DNA of 13,266 bases from Acidimicrobiaceae bacterium (GTDB taxonomy: Bacteria; Actinomycetota; Acidimicrobiia; Acidimicrobiales; RAAP-2): positions 1 through 13,266 of the forward strand of contig PKZN01000025.1 of assembly GCA_003133075.1 (NCBI GenBank). The letters are read 5' to 3'. Each line of letters starts with the position of its first letter. Position 1 is the stretch's first letter. A model generated the notes under the pieces. That model saw nothing but the letters and a program-made list of their open reading frames with translations, made no database searches and was not told the DNA's origin. Positions 5,371-13,025 of the stretch are shown here, in pieces. Position numbers and translations under genes: made by a program.

Positions 5371-7062
5371 GTGACGATTCTCATTGACTTGCAGGAGGTC
5401 ACCCTCCAAGGCGTCGATCGGACGCTCTTAGCGAATCTCTCATTGACGATTTCCTCGGGCGACCGCATCGGTGTAGTCGGCATCAATGGGGTCGGCAAGA
5501 CGACGCTTCTTCGTATAATTGCTGGCACGTTGTCACCGGACTCGGGGGAAGTACGTCGCGGGCGAGACGTACGGGTGGGCTTTCTCCCCCAGATCCCACA
5601 TTTGCCCGTCGGTACCGTGCGCGAGACGCTGGGCTCTGGTTGGCAGGTCGACGCGACACTTGACCGCCTCGCGATGTTGGACGCCGCCGACACCCAAACC
5701 GACCAACTCTCTGGGGGTCAACTCAAGCGCGTCGCGCTCGCGCGCGTGTTCGGTGAGGAGAGTGACGTCATCATCCTTGACGAGCCCACGAACCATTTAG
5801 ACCTCGGCGCGATTCAGTGGCTCGAGCAGCAGATCGTGGCGTTTCGAGGGGCCGTCGTGCTCGTGAGCCACGACCGTTTTCTGCTCGATCAAGTCACGAC
5901 TCGCATGATCGAGATCGATCGCGGAAAGACCTTCCTTCACGCGGGTGGCTACTCCCATCTTTTAGAGGCCCAGGCCGAGCGAGAAGCTCGCGCCGCCTCC
6001 GCCGAACAGACGCGCCGTAATCTCGCCCGGACCGAACTGGCGTGGCTCCGGCGCGGGGTCAAGGCCCGCGCCACGAAACCCCAAGCGCGACTCGACGCCG
6101 CGAAACGACTCCTCGCGCAGCGACCGGAGACGGCGGCGAGGACCGGCAGTCTCGACTTCGCCACGGACGTCCCCCGACTCGGGACGAGCGTCATCAAAGC
6201 GCACCACGTCGCCTTCGCCTACGAAGGAGGCGACGAGATTCTGCGCGACGTGAACGTGGAGCTCGGTCCCGGCGATCGCGTCGGCGTAGTTGGTCCGAAC
6301 GGTTCGGGTAAATCGACGTTCCTCAATCTGCTCAGCCAACGGCTGACACCTTCTAAGGGGACCGTGAAACTCGGGCCAACGGTACGAACCTCGTACCTCG
6401 ATCAAGATGGTGGCGCGTACGACCTCGAGCTCACGGTCCAGGAACTCGTCGCGGGTCCCCAGGGCACGCCGGGTTCCTTGAGTGACGTCGCACTCATGAA
6501 TCGATTCTGGTTTAGTGGCGCGCTGCCGATGACCAAGGCGCGCGATCTCTCGGGCGGCGAACGGCGTCGGCTGCAGCTGCTCTTGACCCTGGCGGCCCGT
6601 CCGAACGTGCTCTTTCTCGACGAGCCAACGAACGACCTCGACTTAGAAACCATCCGTCTCCTCGAGGAGTTCCTCAGTCAGTGGCCCGGCACGTTGGTGG
6701 TGGTCTCGCACGACCGCGCCTTCCTCAGCCGCACGACCGATCGCCTCATCGAAGTGCACGCGGACGCGACCATGAGCGACGTACCTGGCGGCATCGACGC
6801 GTGGATCGCGCGAGCGTCGGGCGCCGTGGCACCCGCACGCGATGCCGGTGGCGCTGACTCCTCCCCCGTCGTTCCCAAGGGACGAGCGATTCGCGACGCG
6901 GAAAAAGAGATGTCGCGCCTCGAGCGAAAGAAGTCCACCCTCACCGACAAACTCCTCGTGTCTAAGGACCGCGAGGAACAGACTCGACTCGGCAGGGAGC
7001 TCTCGGCGACCCAACGAGATCTCAGCCTCGCGGAGGAACGCTGGCTCGCCTTATCGCAGTAG
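5371..7062 (+). CDS. uup: ABC-F family ATPase, Uup type
   Basis: The product has 563 residues with two ATP-binding cassettes and no membrane segments. The first cassette has GINGVGKTT (37-45), LSGGQ (113-117) and IILDEPTNHLD (Walker B). The second has GPNGSGKST (308-316), LSGGE (393-397) and LFLDEPTNDLD. The linker contains ELAWLRRGVKARATKPQARL, typical of Uup. Residues about 505-563 form a charged coiled coil like the Uup C-terminal domain. ABC-F proteins bind the ribosome and modulate translation or ribosome assembly. Uup also affects precise transposon excision in E. coli. The start is GTG at 5371 without a ribosome binding site. Antibiotic-resistance ABC-F proteins share this architecture, but the linker here is short and housekeeping-like. 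Confidence 0.92.
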   Translation: MTILIDLQEVTLQGVDRTLLANLSLTISSGDRIGVVGINGVGKTTLLRIIAGTLSPDSGEVRRGRDVRVGFLPQIPHLPVGTVRETLGSGWQVDATLDRLAMLDAADTQTDQLSGGQLKRVALARVFGEESDVIILDEPTNHLDLGAIQWLEQQIVAFRGAVVLVSHDRFLLDQVTTRMIEIDRGKTFLHAGGYSHLLEAQAEREARAASAEQTRRNLARTELAWLRRGVKARATKPQARLDAAKRLLAQRPETAARTGSLDFATDVPRLGTSVIKAHHVAFAYEGGDEILRDVNVELGPGDRVGVVGPNGSGKSTFLNLLSQRLTPSKGTVKLGPTVRTSYLDQDGGAYDLELTVQELVAGPQGTPGSLSDVALMNRFWFSGALPMTKARDLSGGERRRLQLLLTLAARPNVLFLDEPTNDLDLETIRLLEEFLSQWPGTLVVVSHDRAFLSRTTDRLIEVHADATMSDVPGGIDAWIARASGAVAPARDAGGADSSPVVPKGRAIRDAEKEMSRLERKKSTLTDKLLVSKDREEQTRLGRELSATQRDLSLAEERWLALSQ

Positions 7063-7148
7063 CCCATCGAGTGCGACCGAAGTGGAAACGACCGCGGGCG
7101 GTACTAGCGTTGAAGGAGCCTCAAACTGACGCAGTACAGGAGATGACT

Positions 7149-7862
7149 ATGTCGCGCACCCTCACTCGCTCACTCGTCGCCGCTGTCGCACTGGCCACTC
7201 CCTTTTACGCCCTGAGCGCCGGCGCCGCCAAAATCAGCGCCAAATCGACGTTGAGTGCGGCGTTAGCCGATGGGGCGAGTCAAAAGAGCGTGACCCTGTC
7301 CGGGACGGTGAGCGGCTCGGGGACCACCATCACCCTCGATGGTGGATTCTCTCCCGCGGGAAATGGTGGATTGACGACGGTGCCGAAGGTGGGAACGTAC
7401 TATGCGATCTCGCCTCGGGGCAAGAAGTACTGCTTCGTGAAGGCCACATCGGTCGCCATGTTGAAACAGGCGCTCTACGTCAAGTCGCCTAACACAGATG
7501 AGATCAACCTCTGGTACAAAGTGACCTCGAAGGACCCCCGTTACGACAGCATCGCTTCGCCGAACGGCGCGCAAACGGTGTCACAACTCTTTTCCTTCAC
7601 TCCCGCGGGCTGGAGCCGTAAGGCAACCTACAAAGCCACCACCACGTTGAACGGCGTTCGCGTGATCAAGCTCAAGGCCGCTTCGAACCTCTTCGTCAGC
7701 GGAAAGGGCTTCGCCACCACGACGCTCTACGTGACCGAGGGGAAGAACCCCCTGCCCTTCGCCATGTCGGGCCCGACGGGTACTACGGGTCTGTTCTACT
7801 TCACGAAATGGGGCACGACGACCGTCGCGATTCCCTTCACCGACATCATCTTGCCGAAATAA
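7149..7862 (+). CDS. Secreted protein of unknown function, LolA/LprG-like features
   Basis: The product has 237 residues from ATG 7149, with AGGAG at 7138-7142 and an ideal 6-nt gap. Upstream in-frame starts at 7143 and 7071 are worse. Residues 1-26 form a signal peptide: basic MSRTLTR, hydrophobic LVAAVALATPFYAL, then a likely cleavage after SAGA. There is no lipobox Cys, so the protein is released or wall-held rather than a lipoprotein. The mature part is rich in Thr, Ser and Gly with alternating hydrophobic residues, suggesting beta structure. The stretch GFATTTLYVTEGKNPLPFAM, then a final AIPF, recalls the lipid-carrier LprG/LppX/LolA fold of actinobacteria, but this is an impression only. 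A single Cys (KKYCFVK) is present. Confidence 0.75.
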   Translation: MSRTLTRSLVAAVALATPFYALSAGAAKISAKSTLSAALADGASQKSVTLSGTVSGSGTTITLDGGFSPAGNGGLTTVPKVGTYYAISPRGKKYCFVKATSVAMLKQALYVKSPNTDEINLWYKVTSKDPRYDSIASPNGAQTVSQLFSFTPAGWSRKATYKATTTLNGVRVIKLKAASNLFVSGKGFATTTLYVTEGKNPLPFAMSGPTGTTGLFYFTKWGTTTVAIPFTDIILPK

Positions 7863-7873
7863 CGCTTCGTCAT

Positions 7874-7902
7874 CGCGGGTCGCCAGAACCACGCGACCCG
7901 CG
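7874..7902. terminator. Bidirectional hairpin between convergent genes
   Basis: CGCGGGTCGC (7874-7883) pairs perfectly with GCGACCCGCG (7893-7902) around a 9-nt loop. It fills the 42-bp gap between two convergent stop codons (7862 plus, 7905 minus). No strong T-tract follows on either side, as is common for actinobacterial terminators. Confidence 0.75.
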
Positions 7903-7904
7903 AG

Positions 7905-8663
7905 TCAAAATCCCGGAAAGGCGCTCCGTAGTCCATCGAGGTGCTCAGCACCCTCTACGTCCGACGGTGTGTGCTCGGGGTCAAGCCGTCCGTAGACGAG
8001 GCGAAGGAAGGCCTCCGCCGGTAATCGCACGTCGGCGGGCTCCTCCCCCGTCCCTTCGCTCACCGTCGCCGCCTCGGGCGTGAGTTCAATTCGGTAGGTC
8101 CTCACGGGATCTTCCGTTCGCACTACGTAGGTACCCGTCGAACCAGTTGGCTTCGCCGCGAATTGAGCAATCATCTTGAGAACTCCTAGTAGCGAGTCGA
8201 CGACTTCTGGCGCGAGGACGGCGTCGGGGTTTAACGCCACGTCGATGTCCCACGTGTGGAACGCGTGTTCGCTGAGGCGCAGGCCCGCGAAGCCGTCGTA
8301 GTCCAACTCCACCGGGCCGAGGCTGACCTTTACGTGCGCGCGTTCCTCAGGGCTCAGTGCTGACAGGCGCGCGATGACCGCTGCGTCGGCGGCGAGCAGA
8401 TCGGCCCACTGCGCTTCGGGCGACTTCGCGTCCCACTCATCCCACACTGACTGGTTGAATCCCGCGGGCGCAGCATCGCCAGTGACCGCACTGTCGATGC
8501 CCTGCACGAAGATGACCGCCCCCGATCCCAGGTGTGAGAGGACGTCGGCGATGGTCCACTCTTTCGGATACGCCGACATCCTCAGTTGCTCGGGGCTCAA
8601 GGGCTCGATCAACGAACAAAGTTGTTCCACCGAGTAGCGCAGTGGATCCAAAAGCTCAGCCAT
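7905..8663 (-). CDS. Maleylpyruvate isomerase-family (MDMPI/DinB-fold) protein
   Basis: The product has 252 residues, and AGGAG lies 6 nt before the ATG. The N-terminal half is a DinB-like four-helix domain (WTIADVLSHLGSG, H44; then LRLSEHAFHTWDIDVAL with E132 and H136). The H...E-x3-H pattern fits the metal site of mycothiol-dependent maleylpyruvate isomerase. The C-terminal part is the small alpha/beta domain often found with it, ending SDVEGAEHLDGLRSAFPGF. Family members are thiol-dependent metalloenzymes using mycothiol, a cofactor of Actinobacteria. The actual substrate is unknown: no gentisate or maleylpyruvate genes are nearby. It lies 58 bp downstream of the hydrolase gene on the same strand and is probably co-transcribed. 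Confidence 0.85.
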   Translation of the reverse strand: MAELLDPLRYSVEQLCSLIEPLSPEQLRMSAYPKEWTIADVLSHLGSGAVIFVQGIDSAVTGDAAPAGFNQSVWDEWDAKSPEAQWADLLAADAAVIARLSALSPEERAHVKVSLGPVELDYDGFAGLRLSEHAFHTWDIDVALNPDAVLAPEVVDSLLGVLKMIAQFAAKPTGSTGTYVVRTEDPVRTYRIELTPEAATVSEGTGEEPADVRLPAEAFLRLVYGRLDPEHTPSDVEGAEHLDGLRSAFPGF

Positions 8664-8721
8664 GTGGTTCTCCTGTCAACGTCAGAGCGACGAGCCAACC
8701 CTACGGGTGAGGGCCCCACCT

Positions 8722-9627
8722 TCAGTCGGCGTCGTGGGCGGCCAGGAACTCCTCGACGACCGCTCGGAAGCGTTCGGGTTCTTCGACGAAGGGCATATGG
8801 CTCGAGTCTTCGAAGATCTCCCAGCGCACGTCGGGAATGTTGTCGAAGAAGGGCTGGATCGTCGCGGGCGTCGCTTCGTCGTGGCGGCCTGAGAGCAACA
8901 GCGTCGGCGCGAGAATGTGCCGAACGCGCTCAACCACCGACCAGCCACGCAGCGTGCCGACGCAGAAGAACTCATTGGGTCCATTCATCGTGTTGTATAC
9001 CGTCGAGTCGTGCGACATGATCTCGAAGGTGCGCACGACCTCGGGTGGGTTCGGCAGGACCCGACAGACGTGCACGTCGTAGTACGCCTGGGTGGCCGCC
9101 AGGTACTCGGGGTCGTTCAACGATCCATCGGCCTCGTGACGATCGAGCGCCTCGGCGACCTCGGCGGGCATCGTCGAACGCAAGACCAGCGCCTCGCTCG
9201 CCCAGAGGTCCATTGACGCCGGAGAGTTACTGAGCACCAGCGCGCGCAGACCCGACGGTTGGCGAATAGCGTGCTCCGCCCCGAGCATCCCGCCCCAGGA
9301 CTGTCCGAGAAAGTGGTAACGAGCGTCAAGCCCCAAGGTCGTGAGCAGGTTGTCAAGTTCGTCCAAGAACAACTCGACCGTCCAGAAGTCGCGGTCCGCG
9401 TCGGGCAGGTGCGTCGAACGCCCGCCCCCGAGCTGGTCGTAGTGCACGACCGCTCGACCAGAGCTCGCGAGCGCGGCCAGTGAAAGGAGGTAATCGTGCG
9501 AGCATCCCGGTCCGCCGTGCGCGACGACGAGGGGCGTGAGCGTGGAGTTGAGGTCGCCGGTCACGCGATACCAGGTCTCGTGACCTCGGAATTCAATCGT
9601 TCCTTCGGTCACGGGCAGTTCAGTCAC
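8722..9627 (-). CDS. pip: Proline iminopeptidase-like alpha/beta hydrolase (S33)
   Basis: The product has 301 residues from a GTG at 9627. HGGPG (37-41) forms the oxyanion region, GQSWGG (108-113) holds nucleophile Ser110, and Asp250 (GRHDEATP) and His277 (SSHMPFVEEPERF) complete the triad. The cap between them includes PNPPEVVRTFEIMSHDSTVY and the NGPNEFF segment, typical of proline iminopeptidases and tricorn-interacting factor F1. These enzymes cleave N-terminal Pro and other residues from short peptides in the cytoplasm. Related L-amino acid amidases share the signature, so specificity is not certain. No ribosome binding site precedes the GTG, and a leaderless promoter is suggested just upstream. 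The MDMPI-family gene follows on the same strand. Confidence 0.9.
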   Translation of the reverse strand: MTELPVTEGTIEFRGHETWYRVTGDLNSTLTPLVVAHGGPGCSHDYLLSLAALASSGRAVVHYDQLGGGRSTHLPDADRDFWTVELFLDELDNLLTTLGLDARYHFLGQSWGGMLGAEHAIRQPSGLRALVLSNSPASMDLWASEALVLRSTMPAEVAEALDRHEADGSLNDPEYLAATQAYYDVHVCRVLPNPPEVVRTFEIMSHDSTVYNTMNGPNEFFCVGTLRGWSVVERVRHILAPTLLLSGRHDEATPATIQPFFDNIPDVRWEIFEDSSHMPFVEEPERFRAVVEEFLAAHDAD

Positions 9628-9634
9628 GTACTCG

Positions 9635-9640
9635 ACTGTA
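9635..9640 (-). promoter_or_regulatory. pip: Possible -10 box of the hydrolase gene
   Basis: On the minus strand TACAGT lies 7 nt before the GTG at 9627, a TANNNT-type -10 with spacing that would start the transcript at the initiation codon. No clear -35 is seen. The rest of the 127-bp divergent region to 9754 shows no sure promoter for the permease operon. Confidence 0.45.
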
Positions 9641-9754
9641 GGTGAGCCCTCCGAAGGTCGTATGTCGATTCTTACCCCTCTCTTAGTGCGGTTTGTTTCG
9701 CACTTGCAATGCGTCAGGAACTATGGACGTTCGTCACCTTCGAAAGGACCATCA

Positions 9755-11131
9755 GTGAACCCTCTGCGTCGAGGTGTGCGCAACGCCTTCCGCAACACCA
9801 TGCGCTCGGTCGGCGTGGTCGTCATCTTGGCCGTGGCCATTGCCCTGTCGATCTCGATGCTCATCGCTCGAAGTGCGGTGGAGTCCAAAATTAGTTCCGT
9901 TCGGTCCTCGAGCGGTACGACGATCACCGTGTCGCCCGCGGGAGCCTTCGGATTCGCGGGCAACGGTACCCCGCTCAAGGCGGCGAAAGTCAACGCTCTC
10001 TTGAATCTGAAGAATGTCGTCTCGCTGCAAGAGTCCCTGAGCGAGCAGTTGAGCTCTACCAAGACCTCCCTCACGGCACCGAGTTTCGGTGGTGCCGCCG
10101 GTGGTACGACGGGTGGATTTGGCGGATCCGGGACCTTCACGCCATCGATTCGCGTCATTGGGACGAACGACCCGGGCAACGCGGTGGTGGGTGGCTTTAA
10201 CGGTGGCGGTACCGAGAAACTCACCTCCGGCACCGCCTTTTCCCCCACGTCGAGCGCCGACGTCGCGGTGATCGGCAACACCTTGGCGACGGATAACAAG
10301 CTCAAAGTCGGCTCCACGTTCACCGCGGACGGCAAGACCATCACGGTCGTGGGGATCTACACGTCGGGCTCGACCTTTGCGGACTCCGACGTCCTCATGC
10401 CCTTAGCGACGCTACAAACATTGGCCTCCGCCTCGGGCGAGGTCTCAACGGCCATCGTCACCGTCAACAACATCGACAACGTCTCGAGCGTGACGACGGC
10501 CATTGAGTCCGCGCTCGGCTCCAAGGCCACCGTGACCTCGACCGAAGCGACGGTCGCGAGTGAGCTGGCGCCCCTCAATTCGGTCAAGACCATCACGACC
10601 TACACCCTCGTCGGCTCGGTGATCGGGGCCGCGTTGATCCTGCTGCTGTCGATGCTCATGATCGTGCGCGAACGCCGTCGCGAGATCGGCGTCTTAAAGG
10701 CTCTCGGTGCGCCGAACCGCTCGATTATCGGTCAGTTCATCGCCGAGTCCACGACCTTCACCGTGCTCGGTGCGGTGGTGGGTCTCGTGGGCGGCATTCT
10801 TCTCAGTAGCCCCATCGCCTCAGCGCTGGTGAGCGCGACGAGTAACAGCACGACGTCGACGGGCGGATTCGTTCGCGGCGGCCCGGGCGGCTTTCGCGGC
10901 GGTGGGAGCGGCTTCACACCTCCCTCGGGTGGCGGCGCGCCCTTCGCGGGTCGAACCGGACTGCACTTCGGCGGTTTCAGTAATACCTTGGAAACTCTGC
11001 ACACCTCGGTGGGCTGGTCCACGCTCGCCTTCTGCTTCCTCTTCGCCATCGTCATCGCCGCCCTCGGTTCAAGTGTGGCGACCGGCACCATCGTCCGTAT
11101 CCGGCCCGCCGAAGTTTTAAGGAGTGAGTAA
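9755..11131 (+). CDS. MacB/FtsX-type ABC transporter permease
   Basis: The product has 458 residues from a GTG at 9755. AAAGGA lies 6 nt upstream, whereas the longer frame to ATG 9662 has no such signal. The four-helix MacB topology is seen: TM1 at about 18-39, a large external domain (40-280), TM2 at about 282-306, a cytoplasmic coupling segment RERRREIGVLKALGAPNRSI, TM3 at about 333-357 and TM4 at about 420-444. The external domain includes family-like motifs (SADVAVIGNTLA, VVGIYTSGSTFADSDVLMPL). Two Gly-rich stretches stand out, one in the external domain (FGGAAGGTTGGFGGSG) and one of about 40 residues between TM3 and TM4. The stop overlaps the ATPase start by one base (TAATG). The two would form an exporter or envelope-sensing mechanotransmission complex. 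No HlyD-type adaptor gene is adjacent. Confidence 0.9.
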   Translation: MNPLRRGVRNAFRNTMRSVGVVVILAVAIALSISMLIARSAVESKISSVRSSSGTTITVSPAGAFGFAGNGTPLKAAKVNALLNLKNVVSLQESLSEQLSSTKTSLTAPSFGGAAGGTTGGFGGSGTFTPSIRVIGTNDPGNAVVGGFNGGGTEKLTSGTAFSPTSSADVAVIGNTLATDNKLKVGSTFTADGKTITVVGIYTSGSTFADSDVLMPLATLQTLASASGEVSTAIVTVNNIDNVSSVTTAIESALGSKATVTSTEATVASELAPLNSVKTITTYTLVGSVIGAALILLLSMLMIVRERRREIGVLKALGAPNRSIIGQFIAESTTFTVLGAVVGLVGGILLSSPIASALVSATSNSTTSTGGFVRGGPGGFRGGGSGFTPPSGGGAPFAGRTGLHFGGFSNTLETLHTSVGWSTLAFCFLFAIVIAALGSSVATGTIVRIRPAEVLRSE

Positions 11132-11805
11132 TGCTGAAGGTTCAGAGTCTCGATAAGACGTTCCACACGGGCGCGGGCGAGGTCCACGCGGTCTCTGACG
11201 TCTCCTTCAACGCCGAGGACGGCGAGATGGTCGCGATCATCGGCGCGAGCGGCAGCGGTAAGTCAACGTTGCTCGCGCTACTCGGTCTGCTCGACTCGCC
11301 CGACCGGGGCAGCATCGAGATAGACGGCGTCGAACTGGCGAACCTCGATTCGGGTGGTCGCACGAAGTACCGTTCGCGACAGGTCGGCTTCGTCTTCCAG
11401 CAGTTCAACCTCATCCCCAATCTCAGTGCCAAGGAGAACATCCTGTTGGCACTGGAGTACGCACACTGGCCCAATGCGGAACGTGACACCCGAGCCGATG
11501 AGATGCTCGCCATGGTCGGCCTCACCGCGGATAAGGGAGAACGGCGCCCCGCCAAACTCTCGGGCGGTGAGCAACAACGCGTCGCCATCGCGCGGGCCTT
11601 CGCCGCGCGGCCCCAGTTGATCCTCGCCGACGAGCCGACGGGCAGCCTCGATAAGTCGACCGGGCAGAAGATCGTCGAGCTCCTTCGCAACGCCGCCACG
11701 AGCCAGCGCGCGACCGTGCTGGTCGTCACGCACGACGAAAAGGTGGCCAAACAGGCCGACCGTCGTTTGGAGATCGAGGACGGCGTTCTCCGCGAGATCG
11801 CCTAG
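11131..11805 (+). CDS. MacB/LolD-type ABC transporter ATPase
   Basis: The product has 224 residues, and AAGGAG precedes the ATG. Walker A GASGSGKST (38-46), Q-loop Q90-Q91, signature LSGGEQQR (143-150), Walker B LILADEPTGSLD (163-174) and H-loop His201 are all intact. The LADEPTGSLD form and the length are typical of the LolD/MacB/FtsE group that pairs with four-helix permeases. It is translationally coupled to the permease gene upstream and must be its energy-providing partner. The substrate is unknown. Confidence 0.95.
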   Translation: MLKVQSLDKTFHTGAGEVHAVSDVSFNAEDGEMVAIIGASGSGKSTLLALLGLLDSPDRGSIEIDGVELANLDSGGRTKYRSRQVGFVFQQFNLIPNLSAKENILLALEYAHWPNAERDTRADEMLAMVGLTADKGERRPAKLSGGEQQRVAIARAFAARPQLILADEPTGSLDKSTGQKIVELLRNAATSQRATVLVVTHDEKVAKQADRRLEIEDGVLREIA

Positions 11806-11839
11806 GGGCGAACCCGCGCGAAAGGAAATCTCGGTCAGG

Positions 11840-11845
11840 TAGCCT
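11840..11845 (+). promoter_or_regulatory. ychF: Possible -10 box of ychF
   Basis: TAGCCT lies 10 nt before the ATG, so a transcript starting 6-7 nt later would have a leader of only 3-4 nt. No ribosome binding site lies at normal distance. AAAGGAAA at 11821-11828 is about 28 nt from the start. Confidence 0.35.
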
Positions 11846-11855
11846 GGATTCCTCT

Positions 11856-12935
11856 ATGGGCCTGTCCATCGGTATCGTCGGCCTCCCCAACGTCGGAAAA
11901 TCAACGCTCTTCAATGCGCTGACGAAGAATCACGTCCTGGCGGCGAACTACCCCTTCGCCACCATCGAGCCCAACGTCGGCATCGTCGCGGTGCCCGACG
12001 CGCGTCTCGGCGTGCTGGCCGAGTTGTTCCATTCAGAAAAGATCATCTCGGCGACCGTCACCTTCGTCGACATCGCCGGCATCGTGCGCGGAGCCTCCAC
12101 CGGCGAAGGTCTGGGCAATCAGTTCCTCGCCGCCATTCGCGAATCTGACGCCATCTGCGAGGTCGTGCGCGTCTTTGAGGACGATGACGTGATCCACGTC
12201 GACGGGCGGATCGACCCGGCGAGTGACGTCGAGACCATCGAGACCGAGTTGATCCTCGCGGACCTTCAGACCGTCGAGCGCGCGGCCGCTCGACTCGAAC
12301 GTGACGCCAAGCGAGGGGGCGAGGCGGCCGTGAAACTCACCGAGTTGAAAAAGACTCAACTCGCCCTCAATGACGGCCGGGTGATCTCCCAGTTGGGCAA
12401 AGAACTCGACCGCGCGCTCCTCTACGACCTGCACCTGCTCACGGATAAGCCATTCATCTACGTCTTCAACGTCGATGAGGCCACGCTCGGGAACGACGCT
12501 CGATGCAAGGAGCTGCAGGCGTCGGTCGCGCCGTCGCCCAGCGTCGTGCTCTGTGCGAAGGTCGAGGCGGAACTCTCAGAACTCGACGACGACGAGGCGC
12601 TCGAACTCCTCCAGTCCTACGGACAGAATGAGTCGGGACTCGCGCAGCTCTCGCGCGTCGGCTTCTCGACGCTCGGGCTCCAGACGTTTTTGACCGCGGG
12701 TCCGAAGGAGGCCCGGGCGTGGACTATCCACCAAGGCGAGACCGCGCCCGAGGCCGCGGGCGAGATCCACACCGACTTTCAAAAGCACTTCATTAAAGCC
12801 GAGATCGTGTCCTTTGACGACCTCGTCGCGGCCGGATCGATGACGGCGGTGCGCTCGGCGGGTAAGGCCCGCGTCGAGGGCAAGGAGTACGTCATGCGCG
12901 ACGGGGACGTTGTAGAGTTCCGCGTCGGCGTCTGA
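11856..12935 (+). CDS. ychF: YchF/OLA1-type translation-associated P-loop NTPase
   Basis: The product has 359 residues, close to the usual 360-365. G1 is GLPNVGKST (9-17), G3 DIAGIV (72-77), and the G4 position carries NVDE (205-208) instead of NKxD, the change that makes YchF prefer ATP. A coiled-coil insertion (about 125-170, rich in Glu, Lys and Arg) and a C-terminal TGS domain follow (TAGPKEARAWTIHQG through EYVMRDGDVVEFRVGV). YchF binds ribosomes and is linked to oxidative-stress response in bacteria. The gene lies 50 bp after the ABC ATPase gene but seems to have its own promoter. The following gene ahcY also has its own. Confidence 0.97.
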   Translation: MGLSIGIVGLPNVGKSTLFNALTKNHVLAANYPFATIEPNVGIVAVPDARLGVLAELFHSEKIISATVTFVDIAGIVRGASTGEGLGNQFLAAIRESDAICEVVRVFEDDDVIHVDGRIDPASDVETIETELILADLQTVERAAARLERDAKRGGEAAVKLTELKKTQLALNDGRVISQLGKELDRALLYDLHLLTDKPFIYVFNVDEATLGNDARCKELQASVAPSPSVVLCAKVEAELSELDDDEALELLQSYGQNESGLAQLSRVGFSTLGLQTFLTAGPKEARAWTIHQGETAPEAAGEIHTDFQKHFIKAEIVSFDDLVAAGSMTAVRSAGKARVEGKEYVMRDGDVVEFRVGV

Positions 12936-12942
12936 CGCTCTT

Positions 12943-12951
12943 TGGTACAAT
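12943..12951 (+). promoter_or_regulatory. ahcY: Extended -10 promoter of ahcY
   Basis: TGGTACAAT matches an extended -10 element (TG, one base, TACAAT), the best promoter sequence in the window. It starts 7 nt after the ychF stop codon, with no good -35, as expected for extended -10 promoters. Transcription would start about 12955-12958, giving a leader of about 55 nt. Confidence 0.65.
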
Positions 12952-12954
12952 GGG

Positions 12955-13025
12955 ACCAGGCGACTACGACAGAGGTCGGCGCCTGGAAACTTCGAACTCC
13001 TAGGAGAATCATGACCTCTGACGCC
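12955..13025 (+). promoter_or_regulatory. Structured ahcY leader, possible translational switch
   Basis: CCAGGCG (12956-12962) pairs with CGCCTGG (12980-12986), and inside it CGAC (12967-12970) pairs with GTCG (12975-12978) around the loop AGAG. CAGAGGTC (12970-12977) is also perfectly complementary to GACCTCTG (13013-13020), which begins at the G of the start codon. A further GGCG (12959-12962) can pair with CGCC (13022-13025). The two folds compete. The ribosome binding site AGGAG (13002-13006) is half of the palindrome CTCCTAGGAG. I do not recognise a known riboswitch consensus. A ligand such as S-adenosylhomocysteine is a guess from the gene controlled. Confidence 0.45.

Noticed and set aside
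5274..5387. 37-residue frame between tag and the ABC-F gene
   Set aside because: It overlaps the ABC-F start out of frame and has no recognisable features.
7071..7148. Longer N-terminus of the secreted protein
   Set aside because: It would bury the signal peptide behind a charged segment. AGGAG is ideally placed for ATG 7149.
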